Part shown: positions 45,952-54,583 of the stretch, piece by piece
Numbering within the stretch: position 1 is the first letter of the stretch
Layout of the letters: each line of letters begins with the position of its first letter
Source: DASUZB01 sp036377075
Lineage (GTDB): Bacteria > Actinomycetota > CALGFH01
Reading direction: 5' to 3'
Assembly: GCA_036377075.1 (NCBI GenBank)
Contig: DASUZB010000313.1
Coordinates: 1-64,000, forward strand
DNA length: 64,000 nucleotides
Program-made: the position numbers and the translations under genes
The notes under the pieces: model-generated
Database searches by the model: none
What the model saw: only the letters and a program-made list of their open reading frames with translations
Told to the model about the DNA's origin: nothing

Positions 45952-47040
45952 CTACGCGGGCGCGCCGGGGATCAGGAACAGGCCGCGGGCGACGCGCCAC
46001 GCCTCGCGCAGGCGCGCGGCCTCCTCGTCGTCGAGCTGCGCGAGCGCGGCCTCCTCGGCCCCGTCGCCGAACAGCTCCTTGACGGTGAAGCCGCGCTCCG
46101 AGGTGGGGCTCTGCAGGCCGTCCTCGGTGATGACCCAGTCATCGTCGGGCATCTCGATGATCGGCCTGAGCGGGGAGATGGCCGCGGACGGCGGCCGCGT
46201 GCGGGCCTCGACGGCCACCCGCAGCAGCGCCGTGAGCCCCTGCAACGCCCCGGCGGGATCGAACTGCTCGTCGCCCGGGTAGCGGTTGAGCTTCTGCAGC
46301 TCGGGGGCCACCGAGGCGGCCCACGCGTCCGCGCTGGTGTCCGCCGACCACGGCACCGGCTGCTGCCCCCGCACGGCGACCGGGGCCGCCGTGGCGTCGT
46401 GCGGCAGCGTGCCGTCCTCCTCCTCGATGCCGACGTCGAGCACCGGGACGGTGCCGTCCTCGTGCCGCGTCGAGACCGGGAAGCGCAGCCGGAAGCTGGT
46501 GGCCGGCAGCCGGACCCGGACCCCCCGTTCCGACACGGCGCCGAGCTCGCGAGCCCGGTCGAGCAGCCCGACGATGCTCTGGAAGGTCGGTGCCTCCTCG
46601 AACCTCCTGAAGGCGTCCTCGTCGGTGCGCCGGCGCTCCTGCACGTTCTCGAGCGTCACCTGGCGCAGGTCGTCCAGGCTGGCGGTGGTCTGCTGCCTGA
46701 TCGCCTCGATCTCGTGGGAGAGCTGCTCGACCGAGGAGCGGGTGTGCTGCTCCTGCTGGCGGACCTCGCGCAGCCCCCGTTCCAGCATCGACTGCACCCA
46801 GTACAGCGGTCCGAACAGCAACAGCGCCGCGCCGATGTTCTGCCACACCTGCTGGGCGTAGTCGCCCCGCACCAGCGACCCGACGTAGATCGTGCAGACG
46901 CCGAGGGCGACCGTGACCACCGGGATGGCCAGGCTCCGCCCGCGCATCATCGGAAGCGACGGCGACGGCTGGCGGGCATGGCGTCGATCCGGTACGGCGA
47001 GCATTGGCGTGATACGGCCCACATGCCGCGATCGTTGCAT
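45952..47040 (-). CDS. membrane-anchored coiled-coil protein, NTPase partner
   Basis: A 362-residue protein without a family I recognise. Two helices (about 36-54 with AIPVVTVALGVCTIYVG and 66-84 with IGAALLLFGPLYWVQSML) lie in the N-terminal quarter; a coiled coil rich in Gln, Glu and Arg (about 85-140) follows. The ~220 C-terminal residues are soluble and acidic and end in a helical EAALAQLDDEEAARLREAW. ATG 47040 is favoured since a promoter lies six bases upstream of the expected transcript start; ATG 47004 is an alternative. Shares an operon with the P-loop NTPase. Confidence 0.6.
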   Translation of the reverse strand: MQRSRHVGRITPMLAVPDRRHARQPSPSLPMMRGRSLAIPVVTVALGVCTIYVGSLVRGDYAQQVWQNIGAALLLFGPLYWVQSMLERGLREVRQQEQHTRSSVEQLSHEIEAIRQQTTASLDDLRQVTLENVQERRRTDEDAFRRFEEAPTFQSIVGLLDRARELGAVSERGVRVRLPATSFRLRFPVSTRHEDGTVPVLDVGIEEEDGTLPHDATAAPVAVRGQQPVPWSADTSADAWAASVAPELQKLNRYPGDEQFDPAGALQGLTALLRVAVEARTRPPSAAISPLRPIIEMPDDDWVITEDGLQSPTSERGFTVKELFGDGAEEAALAQLDDEEAARLREAWRVARGLFLIPGAPA

Positions 47041-47052
47041 CCACGGTGACCG

Positions 47053-47081
47053 ACGTAAAGGGCATACCCCGTAGGCTGCAA
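47053..47081 (-). promoter_or_regulatory. promoter of the membrane coiled-coil/NTPase operon
   Basis: On the minus strand TTGCAG (47081-47076), 17 bases, TTACGT (47058-47053). The predicted transcript starts about six bases from ATG 47040, so it would be nearly leaderless, which is common in Actinomycetota. Confidence 0.5.
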
Positions 47082-47217
47082 TCAGTCCGAAGCACCGCAA
47101 TGCGAGGTGTAGTCGGGGCCGCCGTCGCGGCGGTCTGCGGCAGCGAAGTCGGAGGGCTTTCCCCAGATCCCGCAAACGGCCTGGGCAGCGGCCACCTGGC
47201 CGGCTAGGTTCTGGGCC

Positions 47218-48675
47218 ATGGAAACGTACACCAGTTCGCGAGGTCGCCCTGAGGCCAGCCCCGCCGCGCCGCCCGCGGGCCTGCCCGACGGGATGCCCGC
47301 CGGTCCAGCAGGGCCAGGTGGGCTGCCCGCAGGGTTGGAGGCGCTGGCGGCCGCGGTCGCCGGGCTGGCCACCGTCGACCCCGCGTGCGAGGCCGACGCG
47401 ATGCTGGCGACCGGGGTCCTTGGCATGCGCCGGCTGCTCGACCAGGCCGAGGGCGCCTGGCTGCGGCTGGTCGCCGCCGCCGACGCCCGGGGCGCTCCTG
47501 GTGCCGAACGCGGCGTGGTGGCGCCGACCGCCGGGTGGCTGCGGGCGGGGTGCCGGATGAGCCCGGCGCTGGCGGCGCAGCGGGTCCGCACCGCCCGCGC
47601 GCTGCACCGCGGCCCCCTGCCCACGGTCGGCGAGGCCCTGGCCGCCGGCGAGCTGTCGTACCAGCACGCCGCCGCCCTGGCCGACGCCACCCACGACCTG
47701 CCCCCCGCCAAGGTTGCCGAGGCCGACCCGGTCTTCGCCGACGCCGCCCGAACGCTGGACCCGCCCCGGCTGCGCCGCGTCGCCGAGCACCTGCGCGACC
47801 TGGTCGACCCCGACGCCGCCGACGAGCGGACCCGCAAGCGGCTGGGCAAGCGTGGGCTATGGCTGTCGTCGACGTTCGACGGCATGGTCGACGTCAAGGG
47901 CCTGCTGGAACCGGAGGCCGGCGAGGCGGCCATGGCCGTGCTGGCGCCGCTGGCCCGCCCGGCCGGCCCGGACGATGGGCGCACCGCGCCGCAGCGCCGC
48001 GCCGACGCCCTGGGCGAGCTGGCCCGGTGGGCGTTGCGGGCCGGGGACCTGCCCCAGGAGGGCGGGCTGCGGCCCAACCTGAACGTCACAGTGGACTGGG
48101 ACAGCCTCCAAGCCCAGCTCGGCGGCTGGGGCGGGGTCCTGCCGGGTGAGACCGTGCGGCGGCTGGCGTGCGACGCGACCATCACCCGCGCGGTCGTCCG
48201 CCGCCAGCCCGACCACGGCCGCGCCAGCCTGGCCGCCGCCGGCCACGGTGGTAGCTGCGTGGACGGCACCCTGGCCGCCGGCCACGGCGAGGTCGGCGAG
48301 GACGGCGGCTCCCTGGCCGCGGTGCTGCGCGCGGCGGTCAGCCTGCTGCCGCCGCCGCTCGGCGCGCCGGTCGAGCTGCTGGACCTAGGCCGCACCACCC
48401 GGGTCGTCTCGCCCGCGCTGCGCCGGGCCTTGGCGCTGCGGGACGGCGGCTGCGTCGCCGAGGGCTGCGGACGGCCAGCGGCGTGGTGTGACGCCCACCA
48501 CCTGGTCCACTGGGTGGATGGCGGGGCGACCCGCTTGGAGTGCCTGGTGCTGCTGTGCCGGGTCCACCACGTCGCCGCCCACGAGGGCGGCTGGGTGTTC
48601 GTGCGCGACCCGGCCACCGGCCGGGTCACCCTGGTCCCACCGGCCCGCCGCGGCCACGACCCACCCGCCGCGTAG
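47218..48675 (+). CDS. HNH endonuclease-like DUF222 (13E12) protein
   Basis: A 485-residue member of the 13E12 repeat family: N-terminal DUF222 (roughly 40-300) and a C-terminal HNH domain with CVAEGCGRPAAWCDAHHLVH, W-DGGATRLECLVLLCRVHH. These genes occur in many copies in actinobacteria and are regarded as mobile or selfish; the nuclease is often assumed to be active. TAGGTT lies 10-15 bases upstream of the ATG as a possible -10 for a leaderless transcript. The gene is rich in Ala/Pro repeats. Confidence 0.92.
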   Translation: METYTSSRGRPEASPAAPPAGLPDGMPAGPAGPGGLPAGLEALAAAVAGLATVDPACEADAMLATGVLGMRRLLDQAEGAWLRLVAAADARGAPGAERGVVAPTAGWLRAGCRMSPALAAQRVRTARALHRGPLPTVGEALAAGELSYQHAAALADATHDLPPAKVAEADPVFADAARTLDPPRLRRVAEHLRDLVDPDAADERTRKRLGKRGLWLSSTFDGMVDVKGLLEPEAGEAAMAVLAPLARPAGPDDGRTAPQRRADALGELARWALRAGDLPQEGGLRPNLNVTVDWDSLQAQLGGWGGVLPGETVRRLACDATITRAVVRRQPDHGRASLAAAGHGGSCVDGTLAAGHGEVGEDGGSLAAVLRAAVSLLPPPLGAPVELLDLGRTTRVVSPALRRALALRDGGCVAEGCGRPAAWCDAHHLVHWVDGGATRLECLVLLCRVHHVAAHEGGWVFVRDPATGRVTLVPPARRGHDPPAA

Positions 48676-48836
48676 AGGCCGCCACCCGGCAGCGCCTGAC
48701 TGGTCTGCGGCATCACCGCGTGACGCCGCTCTACCCTCGCCATCCCGAGACTAGGCCGACCAGTCCGCCGTGCTAGTCCTGCCACCGCGGGTGGGCGACT
48801 GCTTCAGCGCCGACGCGCCACCCTGGCGGAGCTAAA

Positions 48837-48866
48837 AGGGGCATTCCGGATCTGAATCGTGCCCCT
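48837..48866. terminator. possible terminator between convergent genes
   Basis: AGGGGCA (48837-48843) pairs with TGCCCCT (48860-48866) around 16 bases, in the 220-bp gap between the DUF222 gene (+) and the broken gene at 48896 (-). The A-run CTAAAA just before it would act as a U-tract for the minus-strand transcript. Confidence 0.5.
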
Positions 48867-48895
48867 GATCGGGCGGCGCCACGCTGCTCGTTAGG

Positions 48896-49260
48896 TCACG
48901 CCTGGCGCAGGTCGACGGTGCTGACGATCAGCGGCGGCGCCTCCCCGGGCGGGGTGGAAGGCTGGCTGAACCGCAGCTCCAGCAGTTCCGTGCCAGGTGG
49001 TGGTGAGGGCGTGAAGGTGCGCTGGATGACGCGCACCATGCCGTAGGCGGGGTACGAGCTTGTGCGGGGGGTGTACGTGGTGCCGGCCCCGTCGGACACC
49101 TCGCATTCGCCGATGACCGGCGGGCGTGGCAGGTCCCCTGCCGGCTCCGGGGTGGCGTAGACCACCGCGTAGCGCAGGTCGAACCAGTCTGACCAGACCT
49201 CCAGCCGGCCTCCTGCTTGGCGTAGTGGACCGCGCGCTGGGCGCGCTCGGTGACGCGCAT
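48896..49260 (-). pseudogene. small gene with apparent frameshift (unknown family)
   Basis: From ATG 49260, preceded by GAGGAGG at seven bases, the frame starts MRVTERAQRAVHYAKQEAG and then leaves the coding-like frame near 49201-49215 (CAGGAGGCCGGCTGG). The remainder, LEVWSDWFDLRYAVVYATPE to a stop at 48896, continues in another frame. A second ATG (49267) gives one uninterrupted frame of 123 codons but has no spacing from its ribosome site and yields a basic, unnatural N-terminus. A one-base indel, real or from sequencing, is the best explanation. I do not recognise the domain; the C-terminus looks beta-rich and soluble. Confidence 0.45.
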
Positions 49261-49336
49261 CGGCCATCCTCCTCGGGTCGCCGCCGGCGTCCGCGGCAGG
49301 CCCGGGATCATGGTAACCGGGCGGCGGCCATGCCCG

Positions 49337-50758
49337 TCAGGCGGGCTGGATGCCCTCGATCGTGTGGAGCAGTGCCGGGGCGGCCTTGGCGGCGGTGGTC
49401 ACGTCGTTGTTGTCGGCCGCGACCTGGAGCTTCCGGAGCTGGCTTTCCAGGTCGGTCGCGGCGGACTGGTCGAGCGCGTGGCGGACCCGGTCATGGATCA
49501 GTCCGAGCGTGGTGGCGTCCCCGACGACCGATCCAGGGTCGTCGGCCGCGGCGTCGACCTGGAGCTGGCGGGTCCACAGCGCCAGGCGGGCAAGGTCGGT
49601 CTTGGCCACGCCCTGGTAGCGGAGCTGCAGGTCGAGGTCGTTCTGCGCCACGCGCAGGGCGGCCCCGCGTGCCTGCCCTGCCTTGCGGCCCTTGACGGTC
49701 GCGGCGAGCGTGTCGACGTCCCTGCCCATCTGCTTCGCGAGCCGGTCCGGCGCGCTGCCACGGGCAGCGTCCCACGCCTTCGTCAGGGCCGCGGTGGCGG
49801 TCGCGGCGCCGGCCCAGTCCTTGCGGCCGACCCTGTCGAAGGCCTCGCGGACGGCGTCGGACAGGCTGCTGAGCTGGGCCGGCACGGGGCCGGGGCTGGC
49901 GTCGGTCGGCATCGCCAAGGAGGCGGCCTCGAGGTCGCCCTTGGCGTCGCCGGTGGAGAACTCGCCGAAGCCCGGGGCGAAGATCTTGTCCTCGGTCTTG
50001 CCGTCGGTGTGCAGCTCCTGGACGGTCATCGCGCCGCTGATGGGGCCGCTCGGGCCGGGCACCGTCCGGTCGGTCGCCTTGACGGTGATCTCCTCGAAGA
50101 CGATGCCCGGGGCGTTCTCGGTGCGGTAGACGTCGCCGACCCTGGGGTGGGCGGGCATGATCATCGCCCCCGGTCCGTCCTTGCCGGCGTGCCAGGTGCC
50201 CTCGTGGGTGTAGGCGACGCCGTCCTTGTAGTCGGAGACGTCCTCGCCGAGGTACCAGACGGCGCCGTCGTCGGCCTGGGCGAACTGGTCCAGCGCCAGC
50301 TCCTGGATGCGCCCGTCCTGGTAGGCGAGGTACTGCCAGGTGACCGTCCTGATCGACTGGCCGTTCCAGTCGATCGTCCCGCTGTCGGGCAACCGGGTGA
50401 ACTCGGTCCGGAACGGCTCGCCGTCGACCTGGCCGCCGTAGAGGACCTGGTCGAGCTTGCCGGCGGGATGAAGCGGGTTGGTGATCGACGTCGGTTTGGA
50501 GAACGTCGGCCTGACCAGGTCGACGCGCTTGCTGGGGGGTGCGACCGGCAGGCAGCCCTTGCCGCTGTCGGGCTTGATGCAGCTCGGGCCCGGCGGCAGG
50601 GTCGCCGGCGCCGCCCGCTTGGCGCCAGAGGATCCGCCCGAGCCGGTGCACGCGGCGGTCGCCAGCGCCAGGGCCAGGCCGATGCCGAGCAGCGTCGTGG
50701 CGGGCCGGCGGCGCCCTCCAGCTCGCGGGGCGGGGGCTTCGGCTTGGGCGTGCGGCAT
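49337..50758 (-). CDS. lipoprotein-like secreted protein, 473 aa
   Basis: N-terminal Arg-rich region, hydrophobic helix (TTLLGIGLALALATAACTG) with a lipobox-like AAC and then a Ser/Gly linker. The mature part (~60-310) is beta-rich with Trp/Tyr (TVTWQYLAYQDGRIQELALD, DDGAVWYLGEDVSDY, AYTHEGTWHAGKDGPG); a helical C-terminal third ends in a four-helix-like array. Proteins with this pattern are annotated as hypothetical lipoproteins in actinobacteria; I do not know the function. AAAGGA precedes the ATG. Confidence 0.7.
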   Translation of the reverse strand: MPHAQAEAPAPRAGGRRRPATTLLGIGLALALATAACTGSGGSSGAKRAAPATLPPGPSCIKPDSGKGCLPVAPPSKRVDLVRPTFSKPTSITNPLHPAGKLDQVLYGGQVDGEPFRTEFTRLPDSGTIDWNGQSIRTVTWQYLAYQDGRIQELALDQFAQADDGAVWYLGEDVSDYKDGVAYTHEGTWHAGKDGPGAMIMPAHPRVGDVYRTENAPGIVFEEITVKATDRTVPGPSGPISGAMTVQELHTDGKTEDKIFAPGFGEFSTGDAKGDLEAASLAMPTDASPGPVPAQLSSLSDAVREAFDRVGRKDWAGAATATAALTKAWDAARGSAPDRLAKQMGRDVDTLAATVKGRKAGQARGAALRVAQNDLDLQLRYQGVAKTDLARLALWTRQLQVDAAADDPGSVVGDATTLGLIHDRVRHALDQSAATDLESQLRKLQVAADNNDVTTAAKAAPALLHTIEGIQPA

Positions 50759-50940
50759 GGCGGCGTCCTTTCGTCGCGGCGGGGCGAGGGCGACCCCATG
50801 GGGGTGGGTCGTGACCGGGGTCGGCGCGCCCATCCTCGCCCACGGCACCTGACGGCTTCCTGAACGCGCCCGGAGGCTCGGACGGGGCCAGTGCGGGGCG
50901 GGTGTAGCGTCCTGGAAGACGACCACCCGGGAGGCGGACC

Positions 50941-51444
50941 GTGGACCTTCGGACCGTGCAGCGACCGCTCAAGGAGCACTACCGGCAGGACCCGGAGGCG
51001 GCGAGGGTCACCCTGCGGGCCGTCGGCAGCCAGGCGGACCTGCCGACCGCCTGCTCGGTGGACCTGGGGCGCGCGGTGGCGCAGGCGCAGGCCCACCGCG
51101 GCGTCGGTGGCGCCGGGACCGCCGCCTGCTCCGGTGACCTGCTGCTCGCTGCGCTCGCCGCCTGCGCGCAGCTCACCTGCCAGATGGTCGCCGCCGCGCT
51201 CGGGATCCCGGCGGAGCGCATCGAGGTCACCGTCGAGGGCGACCTGGACCTGCGCGGCACCCTCGGCGTCGCCAAGGAGGTGCCGGCCGGGTTCCAGGCG
51301 ATCCGCGCCCGCTTCGAGGTGGACGCGCCCGGCGCCACCGACGAGCAGCTCGCCGCGCTCGCCGAGAAGACCGAGCGCTACTGCACCGTCTTCCAGACGC
51401 TGACGCAGCCGCCACCGGTCCGCACGGAGTGGCGCGCCGGCTAG
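50941..51444 (+). CDS. OsmC/Ohr family protein
   Basis: A 167-residue thiol-dependent peroxidase-fold protein. The first conserved Cys lies in AACSGDLLLAALAACAQLT and the second in ERYCTVFQTL; the segment GIPAERIEVTVEGDLDLRG matches OsmC helices and strands. Members detoxify organic hydroperoxides. GTG at 50941 with GGGAGG seven bases upstream. A tight hairpin follows. Confidence 0.88.
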   Translation: MDLRTVQRPLKEHYRQDPEAARVTLRAVGSQADLPTACSVDLGRAVAQAQAHRGVGGAGTAACSGDLLLAALAACAQLTCQMVAAALGIPAERIEVTVEGDLDLRGTLGVAKEVPAGFQAIRARFEVDAPGATDEQLAALAEKTERYCTVFQTLTQPPPVRTEWRAG

Positions 51445-51447
51445 GCT

Positions 51448-51467
51448 CGGCGGGCGCTCGCCCGCCG
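51448..51467 (+). terminator. tight GC hairpin after osmC-like gene
   Basis: CGGCGGGCG, CT, CGCCCGCCG. A nine-bp stem directly past the stop, followed by TACACT (51479-51484), a probable -10 for recO. Confidence 0.55.
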
Positions 51468-51517
51468 GCCGGCGCGGATACACTTGGGCGGCCACCGACG
51501 AAAAGGCCGTAGCGCAC

Positions 51518-52249
51518 ATGAACCTCTACCGCGACCAGGGCGTCGTGCTCCGCACCTACAAGCTCGGCGAGGCCGACCGCATCGTCGTCCTGCTCACCCA
51601 GGGCGAGGGCAAGGTTCGGGCGGTCGCCAAGGGGGTGCGCAAGACCAAGTCACGCTTTGGCGGGCGGCTGGAGCCCTTCTCCCACGTCGACCTGTCGCTG
51701 TACCGCGGGCGCGGTGACCTCGACACCGTCACCCAGGCCGAGGTGATCCACCCGTTCCGCGCCCTCAGGGAGGACTACGACCGCGTCACCGCCGGCGCGG
51801 CCATGCTGGAGGTGGTCGACCAGGTCGCGCAGGAACGCGAGGCCTCGCTGCGCCTCTACCTGCTGCTGCTGCGCGCCCTGCGGGCGCTCGACTCCGGCCC
51901 GCGCGACCCGTCGGTGGTGCTCGACGCCTTCCTGCTCAAGCTGATGGCGCTCGAGGGCTACCGGCCGGCCGTGCAGGAGTGCGCCGCCTGCGGCGGCGCC
52001 GGCCCGTACCTGCGCTTCTCCGCCGCCCGCGGCGGCGCGGTGTGCGAGCGCTGCCGCACCGGCGAGGAGTCCGTGCTCGACGCCGGGACGGTGGCGCTGC
52101 TGGCCGAGCTGCTCGGCGGCGACCTCGACCACGCCGCCACGGCCGCGCCGCCGGCGGTGCCCCGGCGCGAGGCCGGCACGCTGGTCAAGAGCTTCGTCGA
52201 GTACCACCTCGACCGTCGCCTGCGCTCCTACCCGCTGGTCGCCCGCTGA
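51518..52249 (+). CDS. recO: DNA repair protein RecO
   Basis: A 243-residue mediator of RecA loading in the RecFOR pathway. N-terminal OB fold (YRDQGVVLRTYKLGEADRIV, then GKVRAVAKGVRKTKSRFGG), a helical middle and a zinc-finger-like CAACGGAGPYLRFSAARGG followed by CERC. The ATG is well placed. The stop TGA overlaps the uppS start (TGATG). Confidence 0.95.
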   Translation: MNLYRDQGVVLRTYKLGEADRIVVLLTQGEGKVRAVAKGVRKTKSRFGGRLEPFSHVDLSLYRGRGDLDTVTQAEVIHPFRALREDYDRVTAGAAMLEVVDQVAQEREASLRLYLLLLRALRALDSGPRDPSVVLDAFLLKLMALEGYRPAVQECAACGGAGPYLRFSAARGGAVCERCRTGEESVLDAGTVALLAELLGGDLDHAATAAPPAVPRREAGTLVKSFVEYHLDRRLRSYPLVAR

Positions 52250-53061
52250 TGCCGAGCCGCAACCCCCGCGCCATGCCCGCCGGGCTCGACCCGCGGGCGG
52301 TGCCCGACCACGTCGCCATCGTGATGGACGGCAACGGCCGCTGGGCCAAGTCGCGCGGCCTGCCGCGCAGCAAGGGCCACGAGGCGGGCGAGGCGGCGCT
52401 GTTCGACACCGTCGAGGGCGCCCTCGACGTCGGCCTGTCCTACCTCACCGTGTTCGCCTTCTCCACCGAGAACTGGCGCCGGCCGCCGTCCGAGGTCCGC
52501 TTCCTGATGAACTTCAACGAGTCGTTGCTGGTGCGGCGCTCCCACGAGCTGCACGAGCGCGACGTCCGCATCCGCTTCATCGGCCGGCGCGACCGCGTGC
52601 CCCGCCGGGTCCGCCGCCGCATGGAGGAGGCGGAGGACCTGACCGCCGCCTGCGGCCGCATGACCCTCACGGTGGCGCTGGACTACGGCGCCCGCGACGA
52701 GCTCGCCCGCGCGGTCGAGCGGCTCGCCGCCGACCTGCGCCAGGGCAGGGGACCCGGCAGGTTCGACGAGAAGGCGATCGCCGAGCGCCTCTACGCGCCC
52801 GACCTGCCCGACGTCGACCTGTTCATCCGGACCTCCAACGAGCAGCGCATCTCCAACTTCCTGCTGTGGCAGATCGCCTACGCCGAGCTGTGGTTCACCG
52901 AGGTGCTCTGGCCCGACTTCGACCGCCAGGTGCTGTTCCGCGCCCTGCGCGACTTCCAGCGGCGCCAGCGCCGCTTCGGCGCGGTCGACGGCGACGCCAC
53001 CGCCCGTATCCTTGGGGCCAGGTGGACCGCTGAAGCGAGCCAGCCCGATGTCCAGTCGTAG
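52249..53061 (+). CDS. uppS: isoprenyl transferase (undecaprenyl diphosphate synthase type)
   Basis: A 270-residue cis-prenyltransferase that makes the lipid carrier for peptidoglycan. HVAIVMDGNGRWAKSRGLPR holds the catalytic Asp; FAFSTENWRRPPSEV and DLFIRTSNEQRISNFLLWQ are conserved, with Asn where most have Gly (RTSGEQR). ELWFTEVLWPDF closes the domain. The end carries the half-palindrome GCTGAAGCGAGCCAGC and overlaps the VOC gene by 14 bases. Confidence 0.95.
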   Translation: MPSRNPRAMPAGLDPRAVPDHVAIVMDGNGRWAKSRGLPRSKGHEAGEAALFDTVEGALDVGLSYLTVFAFSTENWRRPPSEVRFLMNFNESLLVRRSHELHERDVRIRFIGRRDRVPRRVRRRMEEAEDLTAACGRMTLTVALDYGARDELARAVERLAADLRQGRGPGRFDEKAIAERLYAPDLPDVDLFIRTSNEQRISNFLLWQIAYAELWFTEVLWPDFDRQVLFRALRDFQRRQRRFGAVDGDATARILGARWTAEASQPDVQS

Positions 53062-53422
53062 CCTGCAGCACGTCAACGTCAGGTACCCGGCCGGGGCGGA
53101 GGCCGAGGCGCGCGCCTTCTACGCCGGCACGCTCGGCCTGGACGAGGTGGCCAAGCCGCCGGAGTTCGACCCGGAGGGGCTCTGGTTCCAGCTCCAGGGC
53201 GGCGGCCAGGTCCACCTCTCGCCGGGCCAGCCCGCGCCGCCGGGGCCGTGGCACTTCTGCATGGTGGTCGACGACTTCGACGCGCTGCGCCACCGCCTGG
53301 ACGCGGCCGGGGCCCCGACCGAGGACAACCACGCCTGGGCGGGGCACCGCCGCTTCTACACCCGCGACCCCTGGGGTGCGCGCATCGAGGTCCTCGAAGG
53401 CCCCAACCCGGCTGGCCATTAG
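53048..53422 (+). CDS. VOC/glyoxalase-fold protein
   Basis: A 124-residue vicinal oxygen chelate protein: LQHVNVRYPAG provides the first metal His, FYAGTLGLDEV the loop, WHFCMVVDDFDALRHRL the second half and RRFYTRDPWGARIEVLEG the final Glu. Such proteins include dioxygenases and resistance proteins. It overlaps uppS and its stop codon is the first base of a repeat element. Confidence 0.88.
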   Translation: MSSRSLQHVNVRYPAGAEAEARAFYAGTLGLDEVAKPPEFDPEGLWFQLQGGGQVHLSPGQPAPPGPWHFCMVVDDFDALRHRLDAAGAPTEDNHAWAGHRRFYTRDPWGARIEVLEGPNPAGH

Positions 53423-53540
53423 GGAGGTGGCCGTAGCCGCGCGCTGGATGGACTGAGGAGCGACGACGGAGCCCCTGGCGACGAAGGAGCGACGAGGGAA
53501 GCCAGCGCACGAAGCGGCGGAGGGCCACCGACCGCTTCCG
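53419..53540. repeat. 120-bp intergenic repeat, copy 2
   Basis: Begins at the stop codon of the VOC gene and matches 17610-17728 throughout. Contains GAGCGACGACGGAG and GGAGCGACGAGGGAAGCC, i.e. several GAGCGACG-like octamers. It has no open frame conserved between copies. Confidence 0.8.
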
Positions 53541-53581
53541 TAAGGGGTTCAGGGACGGCGCTTGGAGGGAAACACGACGGC

Positions 53582-54019
53582 ATGAGCTTGTGGGTGCTCT
53601 TCCTCATCTGGGGCCTGGCGGCCGTGTTCGTGGTCTACGCCGTCAACAGCAGGCGGGAGTCGCGGCGCTTCGCCGCGGGCGCGGCGCGCGCCCAGGGGGT
53701 GGTCGTCGACCTGGTCACCGGGGCCACGCCCGGCCCGCAGTCGTCGGGGGTGGTGTCCTACCCGGTGGTCCGCTACCACACCATGGACGGGCGCGAGGTG
53801 GTCTTCCGCTCGGACTTCGGGGCGCAGCCGCCGCCGTGGCGGCCGGGGCAGCCGGTGACCGTGCTCTACGACCCGGCCAACCCGCAGGAGGCCCGCATCG
53901 AGACCGCGGCGCGCAGCACCGGCCTGCCCGCCCTGTTCGTCGTGCTCGCCATCGGGATGGCCGGGATCGCCACGGTGGTGGTGCTGTTCATCGTCTGGGC
54001 GCAGAGCCTGGTCAAGTAG
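53582..54019 (+). CDS. DUF3592 family membrane protein
   Basis: A 145-residue protein with one N-terminal helix (LWVLFLIWGLAAVFVVYAV) and one C-terminal helix (ALFVVLAIGMAGIATVVVLFI). The intervening domain has SYPVVRYHTMDGREVVFRSD and PGQPVTVLYDPANPQEARI, the DUF3592 core. GGAGGG lies ahead of ATG 53582. Function unknown. Confidence 0.85.
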   Translation: MSLWVLFLIWGLAAVFVVYAVNSRRESRRFAAGAARAQGVVVDLVTGATPGPQSSGVVSYPVVRYHTMDGREVVFRSDFGAQPPPWRPGQPVTVLYDPANPQEARIETAARSTGLPALFVVLAIGMAGIATVVVLFIVWAQSLVK

Positions 54020-54043
54020 GGCCCACCGGGCCGGTGGCCGGGC

Positions 54044-54583
54044 TCAGGCTCCCCTGGCCGCCAGGCGCCGCGAGACCACCAGCGCGCCGGAGCACGTCCC
54101 GGCGACGACCACCACGAGGTCGAGCAGCGCGCGCAGCGGCCCGCCGGCGAAGCCGCCGCCGGCGAGCAGGAGCAGGCTCAGCAGCAGGGGCCCGGCCGTG
54201 CTCCAGGCGAACAGGCGCGGACGGGAGCGCTCGCCGGCGTCGCCGAGCAGCCAGGCGGCCAGCAGGCCGCCGGCGAACGCGGCCAGCAGCCCGCCCAGCT
54301 CGAGCGGGATCAGCAGCCAGTTGGCCTCGGTCGCCGACCCGGGGCCACGGTCGACCTGCGGGACCATCGAGTCGACCACGACCACGACGGCGACCACGTA
54401 GACGAACACGAACGCGGCGGAGCCGAACAGCACCGCCCGGGCCATCACGCCGCCGCCGGGCCCCTCGCGGGTGGCGGCGGGCAGCCGCGGCTGGTCCCAG
54501 CCGCGGCTCGGTGCGACGCGGCGGACGCCGCCGCGGCCACGGCCGGGCCCGATGCGGCGGCGCTTGCCGCGGCTGACGATCAC
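54044..54583 (-). CDS. membrane protein with basic N-terminus, 179 aa
   Basis: GTG 54583 starts VIVSRGKRRRIGPGRGRGG, a basic region of ~45 residues, followed by four helices (starts near ARAVLFGSAAFVFVYVVAVV, IPLELGGLLAAFAGGLLAAW, STAGPLLLSLLLLAGGGF and LLDLVVVVAGTCSGALVV). It overlaps the lipoprotein gene by four bases. I do not recognise the family. The gene lies at the end of the Tad-linked run on this strand. Confidence 0.65.
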   Translation of the reverse strand: MIVSRGKRRRIGPGRGRGGVRRVAPSRGWDQPRLPAATREGPGGGVMARAVLFGSAAFVFVYVVAVVVVVDSMVPQVDRGPGSATEANWLLIPLELGGLLAAFAGGLLAAWLLGDAGERSRPRLFAWSTAGPLLLSLLLLAGGGFAGGPLRALLDLVVVVAGTCSGALVVSRRLAARGA

